A stretch of 64,000 nucleotides of DNA from Sporomusa sp. KB1 (GTDB lineage: Bacteria; Bacillota; Negativicutes; Sporomusales; Sporomusaceae), in assembly GCF_007830295.1 (NCBI RefSeq), contig NZ_VLKC01000002.1:4819157-4883156 (forward strand), read 5' to 3'. The notes under the pieces are model-generated. The model ran no database searches. It was not told the origin of the DNA and saw only the letters and a program-made list of their open reading frames with translations. Of the stretch, positions 18,235 to 26,477 are shown piece after piece. How positions within the stretch are numbered: the first letter of the stretch is position 1; each line of letters begins with the position of its first letter. A program made the translations under genes and the position numbers.

Positions 18235-19158
18235 CTATAGCTCGTTTTTAACAATTATCTCTATTAAATTATTAAAGGATAGTCCATATTTCGCAGCCGC
18301 CTGTGGATAAAAACTTTCCGGCTTTAGCCCAGGTACTGCATTAATTTCAATAAAATAAGGAAGTTGTGTCTCCTCCTCAATCATATAATCAATCCGCGCG
18401 TAATTTTTCGCATTTACAATATCGAATACCTCAATGGATATTTTTTCAAGTTCTTCCTTTTGCTCAGTTGATAAGTCTGCCTCTTTTACAATAAAATCTT
18501 TATTAAACAAAACAATATCCTTTTGCTTTCCAATCACATTTTCGCCTGATACTGTTGTTAATGCTATTGGTACTTTTTCTATTTCTAGTATTGGCGTTGT
18601 TACAAATTTCCCTTTAATAAATTGTTCAATTATTATTTCATCATCATAATTAAAGGTTTGTGCTATTTTTTCATAATCATCCCTTGATTGTATATATTCA
18701 ATTCCATAACTTCCCCCCTGGGTTACCGCTTTTGCCACAACAGGGTAGGACATAACTTTTTCTATTTTCTCTAGCAATTCCACCTTTGGAGTCGCCCAAA
18801 AAGTCTGTTTATTCACATAAATAAATGCAGGTGTTCTGATACCGTGATAAGCGCAAATCTTTTTACATAAACATTTATCATTAATTATAGCTGCTGCTGT
18901 AGACTTCGAACCAGTATAAGCCAACCTTAAATGCTCACAAATGGATTGTAATGTTCCATCACCATGATATTTACCTTGCACCGCTATAAAGACTAATTGT
19001 GGTTTCCTTTTCTGTAAATTCATATATATATTTTCATCAAATTCCAGTAAACTGACTATGTGTCCATTTTCCTCAAGTGTCGCCGCTATATAACCCGCAT
19101 TTTTTGTAGAAATAGCACTCTCACTTGATGCTCCGCCATGTACTACTGCAATATTCAT
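18235..19158 (-). CDS. D-alanine-D-alanine-ligase-like ATP-grasp enzyme
   Basis: This 307-residue ATP-grasp ligase has Ddl landmarks: HGGASSES near the N-terminus, YTGSKSTAAAIINDK, the basic IRTPAF segment, and ARIDYMIEE with EINAVPGL holding the Mg ligands. Two regions differ. The phosphate-binding loop reads AKAVTQGGSYGI rather than KPxxxGSSxG, and the omega loop that normally carries the YDYExKY specificity tyrosine is replaced by IGKQKDIVLFNKDFIVKE. It may therefore join something other than two D-alanines. The start has AAGGAG upstream and a strong promoter lies at 19204-19232. It is first in a three-gene operon with a phosphatase and a transporter. Confidence 0.75.
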   Translation of the reverse strand: MNIAVVHGGASSESAISTKNAGYIAATLEENGHIVSLLEFDENIYMNLQKRKPQLVFIAVQGKYHGDGTLQSICEHLRLAYTGSKSTAAAIINDKCLCKKICAYHGIRTPAFIYVNKQTFWATPKVELLEKIEKVMSYPVVAKAVTQGGSYGIEYIQSRDDYEKIAQTFNYDDEIIIEQFIKGKFVTTPILEIEKVPIALTTVSGENVIGKQKDIVLFNKDFIVKEADLSTEQKEELEKISIEVFDIVNAKNYARIDYMIEEETQLPYFIEINAVPGLKPESFYPQAAAKYGLSFNNLIEIIVKNEL

Positions 19159-19203
19159 TATTTATAAACTCCTTACTATTTATCGAGATTGATCTAAACT
19201 TCT

Positions 19204-19232
19204 ATAATAACTGGATAGTGAAAAGTTTTCAA
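19204..19232 (-). promoter_or_regulatory. Promoter of the ligase-phosphatase-MFS operon
   Basis: On the minus strand TTGAAA and TATTAT are separated by exactly 17 bases, a good vegetative promoter. The expected start is about 40 bases before the ligase ATG. Confidence 0.65.
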
Positions 19233-19361
19233 AAAAGTTATCCTTTCAAGCGATTGTATCATATCATTAGGCTTCCAGCCCTAAAAAGAGATGCAATTGT
19301 CGAAAGAGTTATCGTAGTTAGCCTACCATATTCCTTCCAGATTGACCATACCATATGCTGA

Positions 19362-19598
19362 AATTTATGGATTCTGTATTATATTCTTTTCGATGCTGCT
19401 TTTCCAGAGAAACCACTTTCCCACTGGTTTGTCGTAATCATTGTGGGCTTACTGCTGCGTTCCGACCATCTGGGAACCACTTTTTTCATTCAGGATCTCG
19501 CCCTGAATCCCGCCTGTTATGAAATGTTAAACCATTTTTTTCGTTCTTCTGAGTGGTCGCTGGAATCCATTAGGCAGAACTCTCAAGGATTAAAATAA
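19362..19598 (+). pseudogene. Remnant of an insertion-sequence transposase (N-terminal part)
   Basis: The frame between stops at 19359 and 19596 reads FDAAFPEKPLSHWFVVIIVG, then LLLRSDHLGTTFFIQDLALN and HFFRSSEWSLESIRQ. This matches, from memory, the N-terminus of a DDE transposase family common in Clostridia and Negativicutes that normally runs past 400 residues. No start codon precedes it in frame after the TGA, and the catalytic DDE part is absent. It is a dead fragment, and its last codons form one arm of an inverted repeat. Confidence 0.7.
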
Positions 19599-19638
19599 AA
19601 GACCGCTAAACATTAGCAGGTCTTTTATTTTAATCCTT
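19585..19638. repeat. Long inverted repeat at the end of the transposase remnant
   Basis: Arms of 20 bases (19585-19604 and 19619-19638) are perfect complements around GCTAA-N-TTAGC, which adds five more pairs. The AT-rich arms around a GACC core look like a bidirectional terminator, or like two fused insertion-sequence ends. Confidence 0.75.
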
Positions 19639-19828
19639 AAGCAGCTTTTGATGTCCGCTAATGATTCAATTGAAATAAGATTAACATGTCCGCTAATATA
19701 GGTCAAGAAAAAAGGAAGTAAAAATATGGCTAATATTAATGATGTTTCCGAAGAAGGAATGCAGATTGTTCATGCACCCTTAGCTTGGCGCACTCCCTGT
19801 CCTTCTATTTTTCTTGGGCAAAACAAAA

Positions 19829-19851
19829 GCTTCGTGAATACTCACGAAGCC
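19829..19851. terminator. Hairpin GCTTCGTGA/TCACGAAGC
   Basis: A nine-base perfect stem around a five-base ATACT spacer is followed by a T-rich stretch (19859-19868). It resembles a plus-strand terminator, but no gene before it is intact. Confidence 0.5.
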
Positions 19852-19872
19852 ATGATATTATTTTTTTCTTAG

Positions 19873-19968
19873 TATGCGAGTCAAGACTCCCGCCTCTACA
19901 GGGCGACGTCGGTCAGGTGGAGTAGACTCTCCACCTGAATTCCGGATGTTCAGCATTGCTGAAATGAG
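19873..19968. repeat. Structured intergenic repeat, copy A
   Basis: The segment begins AAGACTCCCGCCTCTACA, contains the hairpin TCAGGTGGAG/CTCCACCTGA and ends with CAGCATTGCTG. It is about 80 percent identical by eye to 62342-62440 and partly to 63355-63409. It lies directly after the hfq stop codon, so it may also serve as the hfq 3' end. Confidence 0.7.
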
Positions 19969-19969
19969 T

Positions 19970-20230
19970 TTATTTATCGGCTTTAACAGCCTCATCTTTC
20001 TTTTCATGCATATTGGCAGCTATCGGGCGAAATGGGGTTATGGTTGAAATAGCATGTTTGTAAACCAACTGCTGCTTACCATCATTTTCAATAATTACGG
20101 TAAAATTGTCAAATCCTCTTACAGCCCCACGTAATTGGAATCCATTAACCAAATATATAATTACAGGCATATTTTCTTTTCGTACTTGATTTAAAAAACT
20201 GTCTTGCAGATTAATGACTTTGTTCGTCAA
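19970..20230 (-). CDS. hfq: RNA chaperone Hfq
   Basis: This 86-residue protein forms the hexameric Sm-like ring that pairs small RNAs with mRNAs. The Sm1 motif (LVNGFQLRGAVRGFDNFTVI) and the Sm2 motif (YKHAISTI) are intact, with the N-terminal QDSFLNQVRKE typical of Hfq. The tail after residue 70 is short, lysine-rich and acidic, as in other Firmicutes. The start is a TTG at 20230, eight bases after GGAGG. It follows miaA, the conserved miaA-hfq order, and a structured repeat lies immediately after its stop. Confidence 0.96.
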   Translation of the reverse strand: MTNKVINLQDSFLNQVRKENMPVIIYLVNGFQLRGAVRGFDNFTVIIENDGKQQLVYKHAISTITPFRPIAANMHEKKDEAVKADK

Positions 20231-20270
20231 ATGAAACCCCTCCGTATTATGTTTTTCTCTTTTTTCTATT

Positions 20271-21206
20271 TTACCTTACACCAAACTTTCCTGCAATACC
20301 ATTGTAAATTGTTTCCAGCAGGTTATTGTATTCCTCAAAGTCATCTACATTATACCATGTTATATAAGGCATCCGCCGATAAAAAGTCAATTGACGCTTA
20401 GCAAAATTACGAGTAGCCTGTTTTAATTGGTCAGTAGCGGTTACTAAATCCTGATCTGCGAGCAGGTACTCAACAATTTCTTTATAGCCAATTCCCTGCA
20501 TGGCCTGGCAGCTTGGTGGTACACCCTGCTGCAAGAGCCCTGCCACTTCATCAACTAAGCCCTGTTCGATCATCTGATCAACCCGGCGATTAATCCGTTC
20601 ATATAAGGCAGCACGTTCCATAGTAAGACCAATCACCACAGCATCAAACAGCAATTCATTTGTTGCTGTTTTTTCGTGTGAAATAGTTTCGCCGCTCAGG
20701 TAATATACTTCAAGGGCTCTGATTATCCGACGCTGGTCATTAGGATGCAGTCTGGCGGCCGTAAGCGGCTGAACTTGCTGCAAAAGATCATGCAGGTATT
20801 GATTACCATATTGCTTTGCCAGCCCAGTCAGTTTTTGGCGTAGCTTTTCATCACTCGGTGCCTGGTTGAACTGATAGCCCTCAAGCAGGGCCCGCACATA
20901 AAGACCAGTACCACCTGCCAGAATCGGAATACGGTTATCGTTATTTATTTGTGTAATGAGTTTTTGAGCATATTGTTGAAAATCAACTACATTAAATTCT
21001 TGATCCGGATCCAGGATATCAATAAGATGATGAACAATACCCTCGCGTTCCCTCATATCTGGTTTGGCAGTACCAATATTCATTCCCCGGTATACGAGCA
21101 TGGAATCACCGGAGATAATTTGGGTATCAAGCTTTTTAGCTAAATCGATGCTTATTTTAGTCTTGCCTACAGCAGTAGGACCAATAATTACAATTAGACG
21201 GTTCAT
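20271..21206 (-). CDS. miaA: tRNA dimethylallyltransferase
   Basis: This 311-residue enzyme adds a dimethylallyl group to A37 of tRNAs that read codons starting with U; MiaB (encoded upstream) completes the ms2i6A modification. The P-loop GPTAVGKTK is at the N-terminus, with DSMLVYRGMNIGTAKP and DQRRIIRALEVYYLSG further on. The start at 21206 is chosen because GGGAG lies just upstream and its ATG overlaps the TGA of the preceding methyltransferase gene (ATGA). The frame extends 11 codons further without support. It belongs to the mutS-mutL-methyltransferase-miaA-hfq run. Confidence 0.96.
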   Translation of the reverse strand: MNRLIVIIGPTAVGKTKISIDLAKKLDTQIISGDSMLVYRGMNIGTAKPDMREREGIVHHLIDILDPDQEFNVVDFQQYAQKLITQINNDNRIPILAGGTGLYVRALLEGYQFNQAPSDEKLRQKLTGLAKQYGNQYLHDLLQQVQPLTAARLHPNDQRRIIRALEVYYLSGETISHEKTATNELLFDAVVIGLTMERAALYERINRRVDQMIEQGLVDEVAGLLQQGVPPSCQAMQGIGYKEIVEYLLADQDLVTATDQLKQATRNFAKRQLTFYRRMPYITWYNVDDFEEYNNLLETIYNGIAGKFGVR

Positions 21207-22015
21207 GGTTGGCTCCCGCCAGTCATTTTTGGCTGGCATTCAATAATACCATAATTAATACTGCTATATTTACCGCCAACTGCTCTATTCATTCCCAGTC
21301 GCGCAAATTCACTACTGCCGGCAGCTTCTTTGACCACAACCTTCTGTTTGGCCACCCGGCAAGCCTGGCTAATCGCTGCCGGTGTAACTGGTTGTGTATT
21401 TGCCAAAGTCCTAATGGGATTTACATTAGAGCTTTTTAAAATCGGCTCGCGAAACATGGGATCAAAATAAACGATGTCAAAACTGTTGTCAGGCAAAGCG
21501 GCAAGCTGATCACTGTAGTCGGCATTTTCCACCTTCACTCGCCGCAAAGCTTTTGTAATAGCAGGTTCGGAAGCAAGCGTAAAGTTTTGTAGTCCATAGC
21601 CGGTTATCAACGTAATTACCGGCGAACTTTCAAATCCAACAATCATACCCTTTTCACCGATCACAAAACTGGCAACAATGGCATCTGTCGCAAGTCCTAA
21701 GGTACAGTCAAGAACTGACATACCCGGCATAAGACCCATTGCAGTCACCATATGGTCATGATTTCCATTTAGTAAGTTTTTTATGCGTAGTTCAGCCATG
21801 CTTAAGTGAAAAAAGTACTCCCCCGCAGGGGTATGTACGATTGGCCCGGTAGTAGTAACTACGATAAGCTGATTTAACTCATATTTTTCCCTGAGGGCAG
21901 CTAACGAATAATGGTTGCGCGGCACAAACGGCACTGCTAGTTTGTCTGCTATCTCTTTTGCTTGTTGGGTGATACTTGGCAGAGTTTGTTGGGCAGTCGT
22001 TACAATTAAGTTCAT
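21203..22015 (-). CDS. Class I SAM-dependent methyltransferase, RsmJ-like
   Basis: This 270-residue protein has a Rossmann methyltransferase core in its second half: MSVLDCTLGLATDAIVAS (AdoMet motif I), GFESSPVI and the catalytic-type FDIVYFDPMF. The DPMF loop and the overall order resemble RsmJ, which methylates 16S rRNA guanine, but the target here is inferred. Residues 1-85 form a separate domain (HYSLAALREKYELNQLIVV). It lies 11 bases after mutL and overlaps miaA by four bases, so it is part of the same operon. Confidence 0.78.
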   Translation of the reverse strand: MNLIVTTAQQTLPSITQQAKEIADKLAVPFVPRNHYSLAALREKYELNQLIVVTTTGPIVHTPAGEYFFHLSMAELRIKNLLNGNHDHMVTAMGLMPGMSVLDCTLGLATDAIVASFVIGEKGMIVGFESSPVITLITGYGLQNFTLASEPAITKALRRVKVENADYSDQLAALPDNSFDIVYFDPMFREPILKSSNVNPIRTLANTQPVTPAAISQACRVAKQKVVVKEAAGSSEFARLGMNRAVGGKYSSINYGIIECQPKMTGGSQP

Positions 22016-22026
22016 ATACTCATCAC

Positions 22027-23850
22027 CTATGTACGTTTAAACAATTTTGCCAGCTCATCTGGACCAAATCTTATGATAGTCGGACGACCATGCGGACAAG
22101 TATAGGGCAGATCAGTTGTATATAGTTCACTTAGTAAAGCCTGTATTTGCCGCATGGTAAGCGTCTCACCCGCCTTAATGGCACTACGGCAGGCCGCCAT
22201 TTGCAAATAGGCATGACGCAATTCCTGAGCCGTAGGCTGGTGCATATCTGCAACTAGCTGCAACACTCGCCGCAACACTTCTTCTGCATCAGCCAGGGGA
22301 ATATCCACAGGCATCTCTAGTAGTCTCATGGTGTCGGGGCCAACTTGTTCGAGAGTAAAACCCAATTGATACAATGTATCCTGATTTCCGGTAATGATAT
22401 TGCAATCATCTTTGGTAAATTCCAGATATTGAGCTACTAATAACTGTTGTGCCGGTACACGCCCTGTAGAGCGGCTCATGCGGTCATAGAGTATTCGTTC
22501 ATGGGCCGCATGCTGGTCAATGATATAGAGGCCATCCTGGCCTTGCGCTACAATATAGCAAGTCTCAATCTGCCCCAAAGGATACAAGGGACAGGCAGAT
22601 TCGGTAGCGATAGCTTCACTACATTCCCGCAACTGGTCCTCTTGCTTTATAGTTTGTCTGACCTCAGCCAAAGAAGTATTTTCTTCGTGCCATAATGCCG
22701 GCGTCCACGACTGAGCGGCAGAGTTTTCGGATGTATTGGCGGCAATATATTTATGCGCATTGCTATACCTATCCTTGCCGGTACTAGCTGGAAATCGTGG
22801 ACTTATTGACGCTGCCGGCCCTGGCTGCACAGTTGCCGCGGCTTGCATGTGGGACACCGGCGCAGTTAGACTAGCAGAAATGGATTTATATACTGCCCGG
22901 TAAATCCTTTGGTCATCACTGAATTTAACTTCTTTTTTCTGCGGATGAACATTAACATCAATTGCTTCAGCAGCAATTTGGATATCAAGTATCGCTAAGG
23001 GATGCCCGTTTTTCGGCAATAAAGAAAAGTAGGCATTGTCTAACGCTTTGGCCAGCATCCGGCTATTTATCACCCGCTGATTGACCATAAATGTCTGCCA
23101 TTGACGACTGCTTTTAAGCAAAACCGGCTTGGCAACATAGCCTGAAACACTAATACCCTCATTACTGTATTCTACTGGTAAAAGTTCCGGGGTAACCTTA
23201 TGCCCATAGATATCGGCAATTGTATCAAGCAAGCGTCCGTTACCGCCGGTAGAGAATGTCAAACGCCCATTACTGATTAGTTTAAAAGCGATTTGGGGAT
23301 GAGACAGCGACAACTTCGTGACAATATCGCTAATATGGCCGCTTTCGGCAGGTGGTGTTTTTAAAAACTTGCGGCGAGCCGGCGTATTAAAAAACAAATC
23401 AGTTACGGTTATGGTTGTGCCACACCCCGCCCCGGCTTCTCGAATATCGGCAATTATCCCCCCGTTAATCTCTACATAGGTTGCCAATGCTTCTGCTTGC
23501 AAACGGGAGGTCAATGTAAATTTAGACACAGCAGCAATACTTGGCAAGGCTTCTCCGCGAAACCCCAGTGATTGAATTGCTGCTAAATCTTCAGCAGTAC
23601 GAATTTTGCTGGTAGCGTGGCGTTTTACCGCAAGTTGAGCATCTTCATGACTCATCCCCTGGCCATCATCGGTAACACGAATGGATTTTATTCCACCTTC
23701 GGCAATTTCAATTTCAATGTTCTTGCTGCCAGCATCGATTGAATTTTCAACAAGTTCTTTAATAACCGCTGCCGGGCGTTCAACAACCTCGCCGGCAGCA
23801 ATCTTATTGGCTGTATTCTCATCTAAGATATGAATAACTTGCTGACTCAT
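22027..23850 (-). CDS. mutL: DNA mismatch repair protein MutL
   Basis: This 607-residue protein couples mismatch recognition by MutS to strand removal. The N-terminal GHKL ATPase is intact (IAAGEVVERPAAVIKELVEN, DDGQGM, GFRGEALPSI). A poorly conserved linker covers about 330-420. The C-terminal dimerisation and nicking domain follows, with DQHAAHERILYD and CPHGRP, the motifs of methyl-independent MutL endonucleases. The last residue of the DQHA(X)2E(X)4E motif is Asp rather than Glu. It overlaps mutS by four bases (ATGA). Confidence 0.97.
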   Translation of the reverse strand: MSQQVIHILDENTANKIAAGEVVERPAAVIKELVENSIDAGSKNIEIEIAEGGIKSIRVTDDGQGMSHEDAQLAVKRHATSKIRTAEDLAAIQSLGFRGEALPSIAAVSKFTLTSRLQAEALATYVEINGGIIADIREAGAGCGTTITVTDLFFNTPARRKFLKTPPAESGHISDIVTKLSLSHPQIAFKLISNGRLTFSTGGNGRLLDTIADIYGHKVTPELLPVEYSNEGISVSGYVAKPVLLKSSRQWQTFMVNQRVINSRMLAKALDNAYFSLLPKNGHPLAILDIQIAAEAIDVNVHPQKKEVKFSDDQRIYRAVYKSISASLTAPVSHMQAAATVQPGPAASISPRFPASTGKDRYSNAHKYIAANTSENSAAQSWTPALWHEENTSLAEVRQTIKQEDQLRECSEAIATESACPLYPLGQIETCYIVAQGQDGLYIIDQHAAHERILYDRMSRSTGRVPAQQLLVAQYLEFTKDDCNIITGNQDTLYQLGFTLEQVGPDTMRLLEMPVDIPLADAEEVLRRVLQLVADMHQPTAQELRHAYLQMAACRSAIKAGETLTMRQIQALLSELYTTDLPYTCPHGRPTIIRFGPDELAKLFKRT

Positions 23851-26456
23851 AAACTTCCGTTTTCCTCTCTGGCTTGCGTTTGCAGCCGAAATAATATATT
23901 AAGCGCCTCTAAGGGAGTCAGGGTCATAATATCAAGAGCTAGTAATTCATCAGCAATGCATGAGCTAAACAAAGAAACTGTAGTGACTGCAGCAGGCTCG
24001 TTATATGGTCCCTTAGCAGGTTGCGGCATAGGTATTGCAGGCAGCTTACCTTGTTCCAATTCATGTAAGGTCTGCTGCGCTTTTTCAATAATTCGCTTCG
24101 GCAGTCCGGCAAGCTGAGCAACATGGATACCATAGCTCTTATCAGCGCCACCTGGTATTATGCGGCGCAAAAATACAATCTCATTACCACGCTCTTTTAC
24201 CGCTACCGAGTAATTTTTTATTACTTTGCTGGTATCAGCTAACTCTGTTAGTTCGTGATAATGCGTAGCAAATAAAGTTTTCGCTTTCACTTTATCTTTG
24301 ATATACTCAACAACGGCCCGGGCAATACTCATACCATCAAAAGTACTTGTTCCACGACCAATTTCATCTAAGATTATTAGGCTATTGGCGGTAGCATATT
24401 TCACAATTTGGGCAGTCTCAGTCATTTCAACCATAAACGTACTTTGTCCTGTAGCCAGATCATCACTAGCACCGACTCTGGTAAAAATCCGATCAACAGG
24501 ACAAATGGATGCTTCTCTTACCGGAATAAAACTGCCCATCTGGGCCATAATTGTAAGCAGTGCCACTTGTCTCATATAAGTAGACTTGCCAGCCATATTA
24601 GGGCCGGTAATAATCAATATTTCACTGTCACGGTGATTGAGTTCTGTATCATTAGGCACAAACATTTCCCCGTGCAAGAGGCGCTCAACTACCGGATGAC
24701 GGCCATCTTTAATAATAATATCCCTAGTTTGGTTAAGCTTGGGGCGGACATAATTAAAGCGGGCCGCAGCTTCACTTAGAGAAATAATGACATCTAACTG
24801 GGCAACGTGCAAGGCAGTCTGCTGGATTTCACCAATGCGTTCTTTTATATAGTCTCTGATAACAGAAAATAGTTGGTATTCAATATTGATAATTTTTTCC
24901 TGGGCGCCAAGTACTTTGGTCTCAAACTCCTTCAGTTCAGGCGTAATATACCGTTCCGCATTAACAAGGGTCTGTTTGCGGGTATAGTTTGGCGGTACCG
25001 CACCCGTATTGGCATGAGTTATCTCAATATAATAGCCAAAAACCCTGTTATACCCTATTTTAAGCGACTTGATGCCCGTAGTTTCGCGTTCACGCAGTTC
25101 CAGATCATGTATCCATTGTTTACTGTCGCGGGCAATACTTCTAAGCTCATCAAGTTCTAAGTCATAACCTGTTCTGATAATACCGCCTTCACGAATAGTA
25201 AATGGCGGATTATCAGCGATTGCATTTTCAATCATAGTAGTTACATCGACGTGCGTTTTAATAGCCATACCAATATCGGTAAGCAGCTGCGACTGACATT
25301 CTTGCAGCGTTAGCTTTATCTCAGGCAGCACTGACAGTGAAGTTTTAAGCGCCGTTAGATCACGGGCATTGGCACTGCCGACCTCAATCCGGGTTAGAAT
25401 GCGCTCAAAATCATAAATATTACCAAGAAGTTCTTTTAACGGCTCACGCACTACCCGTTTATCTAACAAATCGGCAATAGCGTCCTGACGTTTAGTAATC
25501 GTAATCGGGTTTAATAAGGGAAACTCCAACCACTTTTTAAGCAGCCTGCTGCCCATTGCGGTTTTTGTAAAATCCATTACTGACAGCAGGGTGTCTTTGC
25601 GCCCACCATCACGCATATTCCGGGTGATTTCAAGATTGCGCAAGGTGGAGGCGTCTAATACTAGATACTCCTGCGTATTGATTCTTGTCAGTTTGTTGAG
25701 ATGAGAGAGATGGCTTTTTAAATTATAGTGCAAATAGTACAGCAGATAGCTTACGGCCGCTTGTGCCGCAGGATTTGCGGGAAGCTCTTCTTCCGTAAAA
25801 TGGTTATGCGGTAACTGTGCAGCTACCGTAAGGTCTGCATTTGACAGGGTAGTAACCGCACAAGTAGACACTCTTTGTGATACGAAATTTGTTATAGCTG
25901 TGATTCCATCTAATTTACCTACCAGCACTAATTCTGCCGGCAGCAGCCGATACAGTTGATCACAAACAGTATTTGTCCGCGAACTGCCTGAAAATATGGC
26001 CCATAAGCATTCACCTGTTGATATATCTGTTGCGGCCAAACATAATTCATCATCTTCTTCATATAACAGTGCTAAATAATTATTGGCCTTATCAGGCAGA
26101 CTGGACTCAGACAGAATCGTCCCGGGTGTAATAATCTTAACGACTTCTCTGCGCACAATCCCTTTTGCTTGTTTGGGATCTTCAACCTGTTCACAAATAG
26201 CTACTTTATAGCCTTTAGTAATTAATTTAGCAATATAATTGTCAGCAGCATGGTAGGGTATACCGCACATCGGGACCCTTTTGTTATTGCCCCCTTCGCG
26301 GGAAGTTAATGTAATCTCTAGTTCACGCGCGGCTAGCTCCGCATCTTCAAAAAACATTTCGTAAAAATCGCCTAAACGAAAAAACAGTATTTCACTGCTA
26401 AGGTTACTTTTTACCTCCCGATACTGTTCCAGCATCGGAGTATAATTTGTTGCCAT
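23847..26456 (-). CDS. mutS: DNA mismatch repair protein MutS
   Basis: This 869-residue mismatch sensor has the wedge motif GDFYEMF near residue 30, the connector and lever domains (about 130-540) and the ABC-type ATPase (about 560-800) with GPNMAGKST near residue 622, LDEIGRGTSTFDG and ATHYHEL. The C-terminal tail includes the short helical region that lets MutS dimers pair. The length is normal for the family. It lies 21 bases after miaB and overlaps mutL, so miaB-mutS-mutL-methyltransferase-miaA-hfq probably form one transcription unit. Confidence 0.98.
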   Translation of the reverse strand: MATNYTPMLEQYREVKSNLSSEILFFRLGDFYEMFFEDAELAARELEITLTSREGGNNKRVPMCGIPYHAADNYIAKLITKGYKVAICEQVEDPKQAKGIVRREVVKIITPGTILSESSLPDKANNYLALLYEEDDELCLAATDISTGECLWAIFSGSSRTNTVCDQLYRLLPAELVLVGKLDGITAITNFVSQRVSTCAVTTLSNADLTVAAQLPHNHFTEEELPANPAAQAAVSYLLYYLHYNLKSHLSHLNKLTRINTQEYLVLDASTLRNLEITRNMRDGGRKDTLLSVMDFTKTAMGSRLLKKWLEFPLLNPITITKRQDAIADLLDKRVVREPLKELLGNIYDFERILTRIEVGSANARDLTALKTSLSVLPEIKLTLQECQSQLLTDIGMAIKTHVDVTTMIENAIADNPPFTIREGGIIRTGYDLELDELRSIARDSKQWIHDLELRERETTGIKSLKIGYNRVFGYYIEITHANTGAVPPNYTRKQTLVNAERYITPELKEFETKVLGAQEKIINIEYQLFSVIRDYIKERIGEIQQTALHVAQLDVIISLSEAAARFNYVRPKLNQTRDIIIKDGRHPVVERLLHGEMFVPNDTELNHRDSEILIITGPNMAGKSTYMRQVALLTIMAQMGSFIPVREASICPVDRIFTRVGASDDLATGQSTFMVEMTETAQIVKYATANSLIILDEIGRGTSTFDGMSIARAVVEYIKDKVKAKTLFATHYHELTELADTSKVIKNYSVAVKERGNEIVFLRRIIPGGADKSYGIHVAQLAGLPKRIIEKAQQTLHELEQGKLPAIPMPQPAKGPYNEPAAVTTVSLFSSCIADELLALDIMTLTPLEALNILFRLQTQAREENGSL

Positions 26457-26477
26457 ACTGTAAATTCTCCTCTGCTA

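Larger units (their letters stand above)
19159..19969. other. Gene-poor scar between the ligase operon and hfq
   Basis: These 811 bases contain no intact gene. In order they hold the ligase-operon promoter, a transposase N-terminal remnant (19362-19598), a long inverted repeat (19585-19638), two copies of ATGTCCGCTAAT at 19651 and 19686, a hairpin at 19829-19851 and one copy of a structured repeat (19873-19968). The content is typical of a decayed insertion site. Confidence 0.7.

Noticed and set aside
19125..19361. A 78-codon frame leading in frame into the transposase remnant
   Set aside because: It overlaps the ligase gene start and promoter on the other strand and does not resemble the transposase N-terminus.
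19726..19872. A 48-codon plus-strand frame with an AGGAAG site near the insertion scar
   Set aside because: Its last third is encoded by a terminator-like hairpin and it lies in decayed repeat DNA, so a real gene is unlikely.
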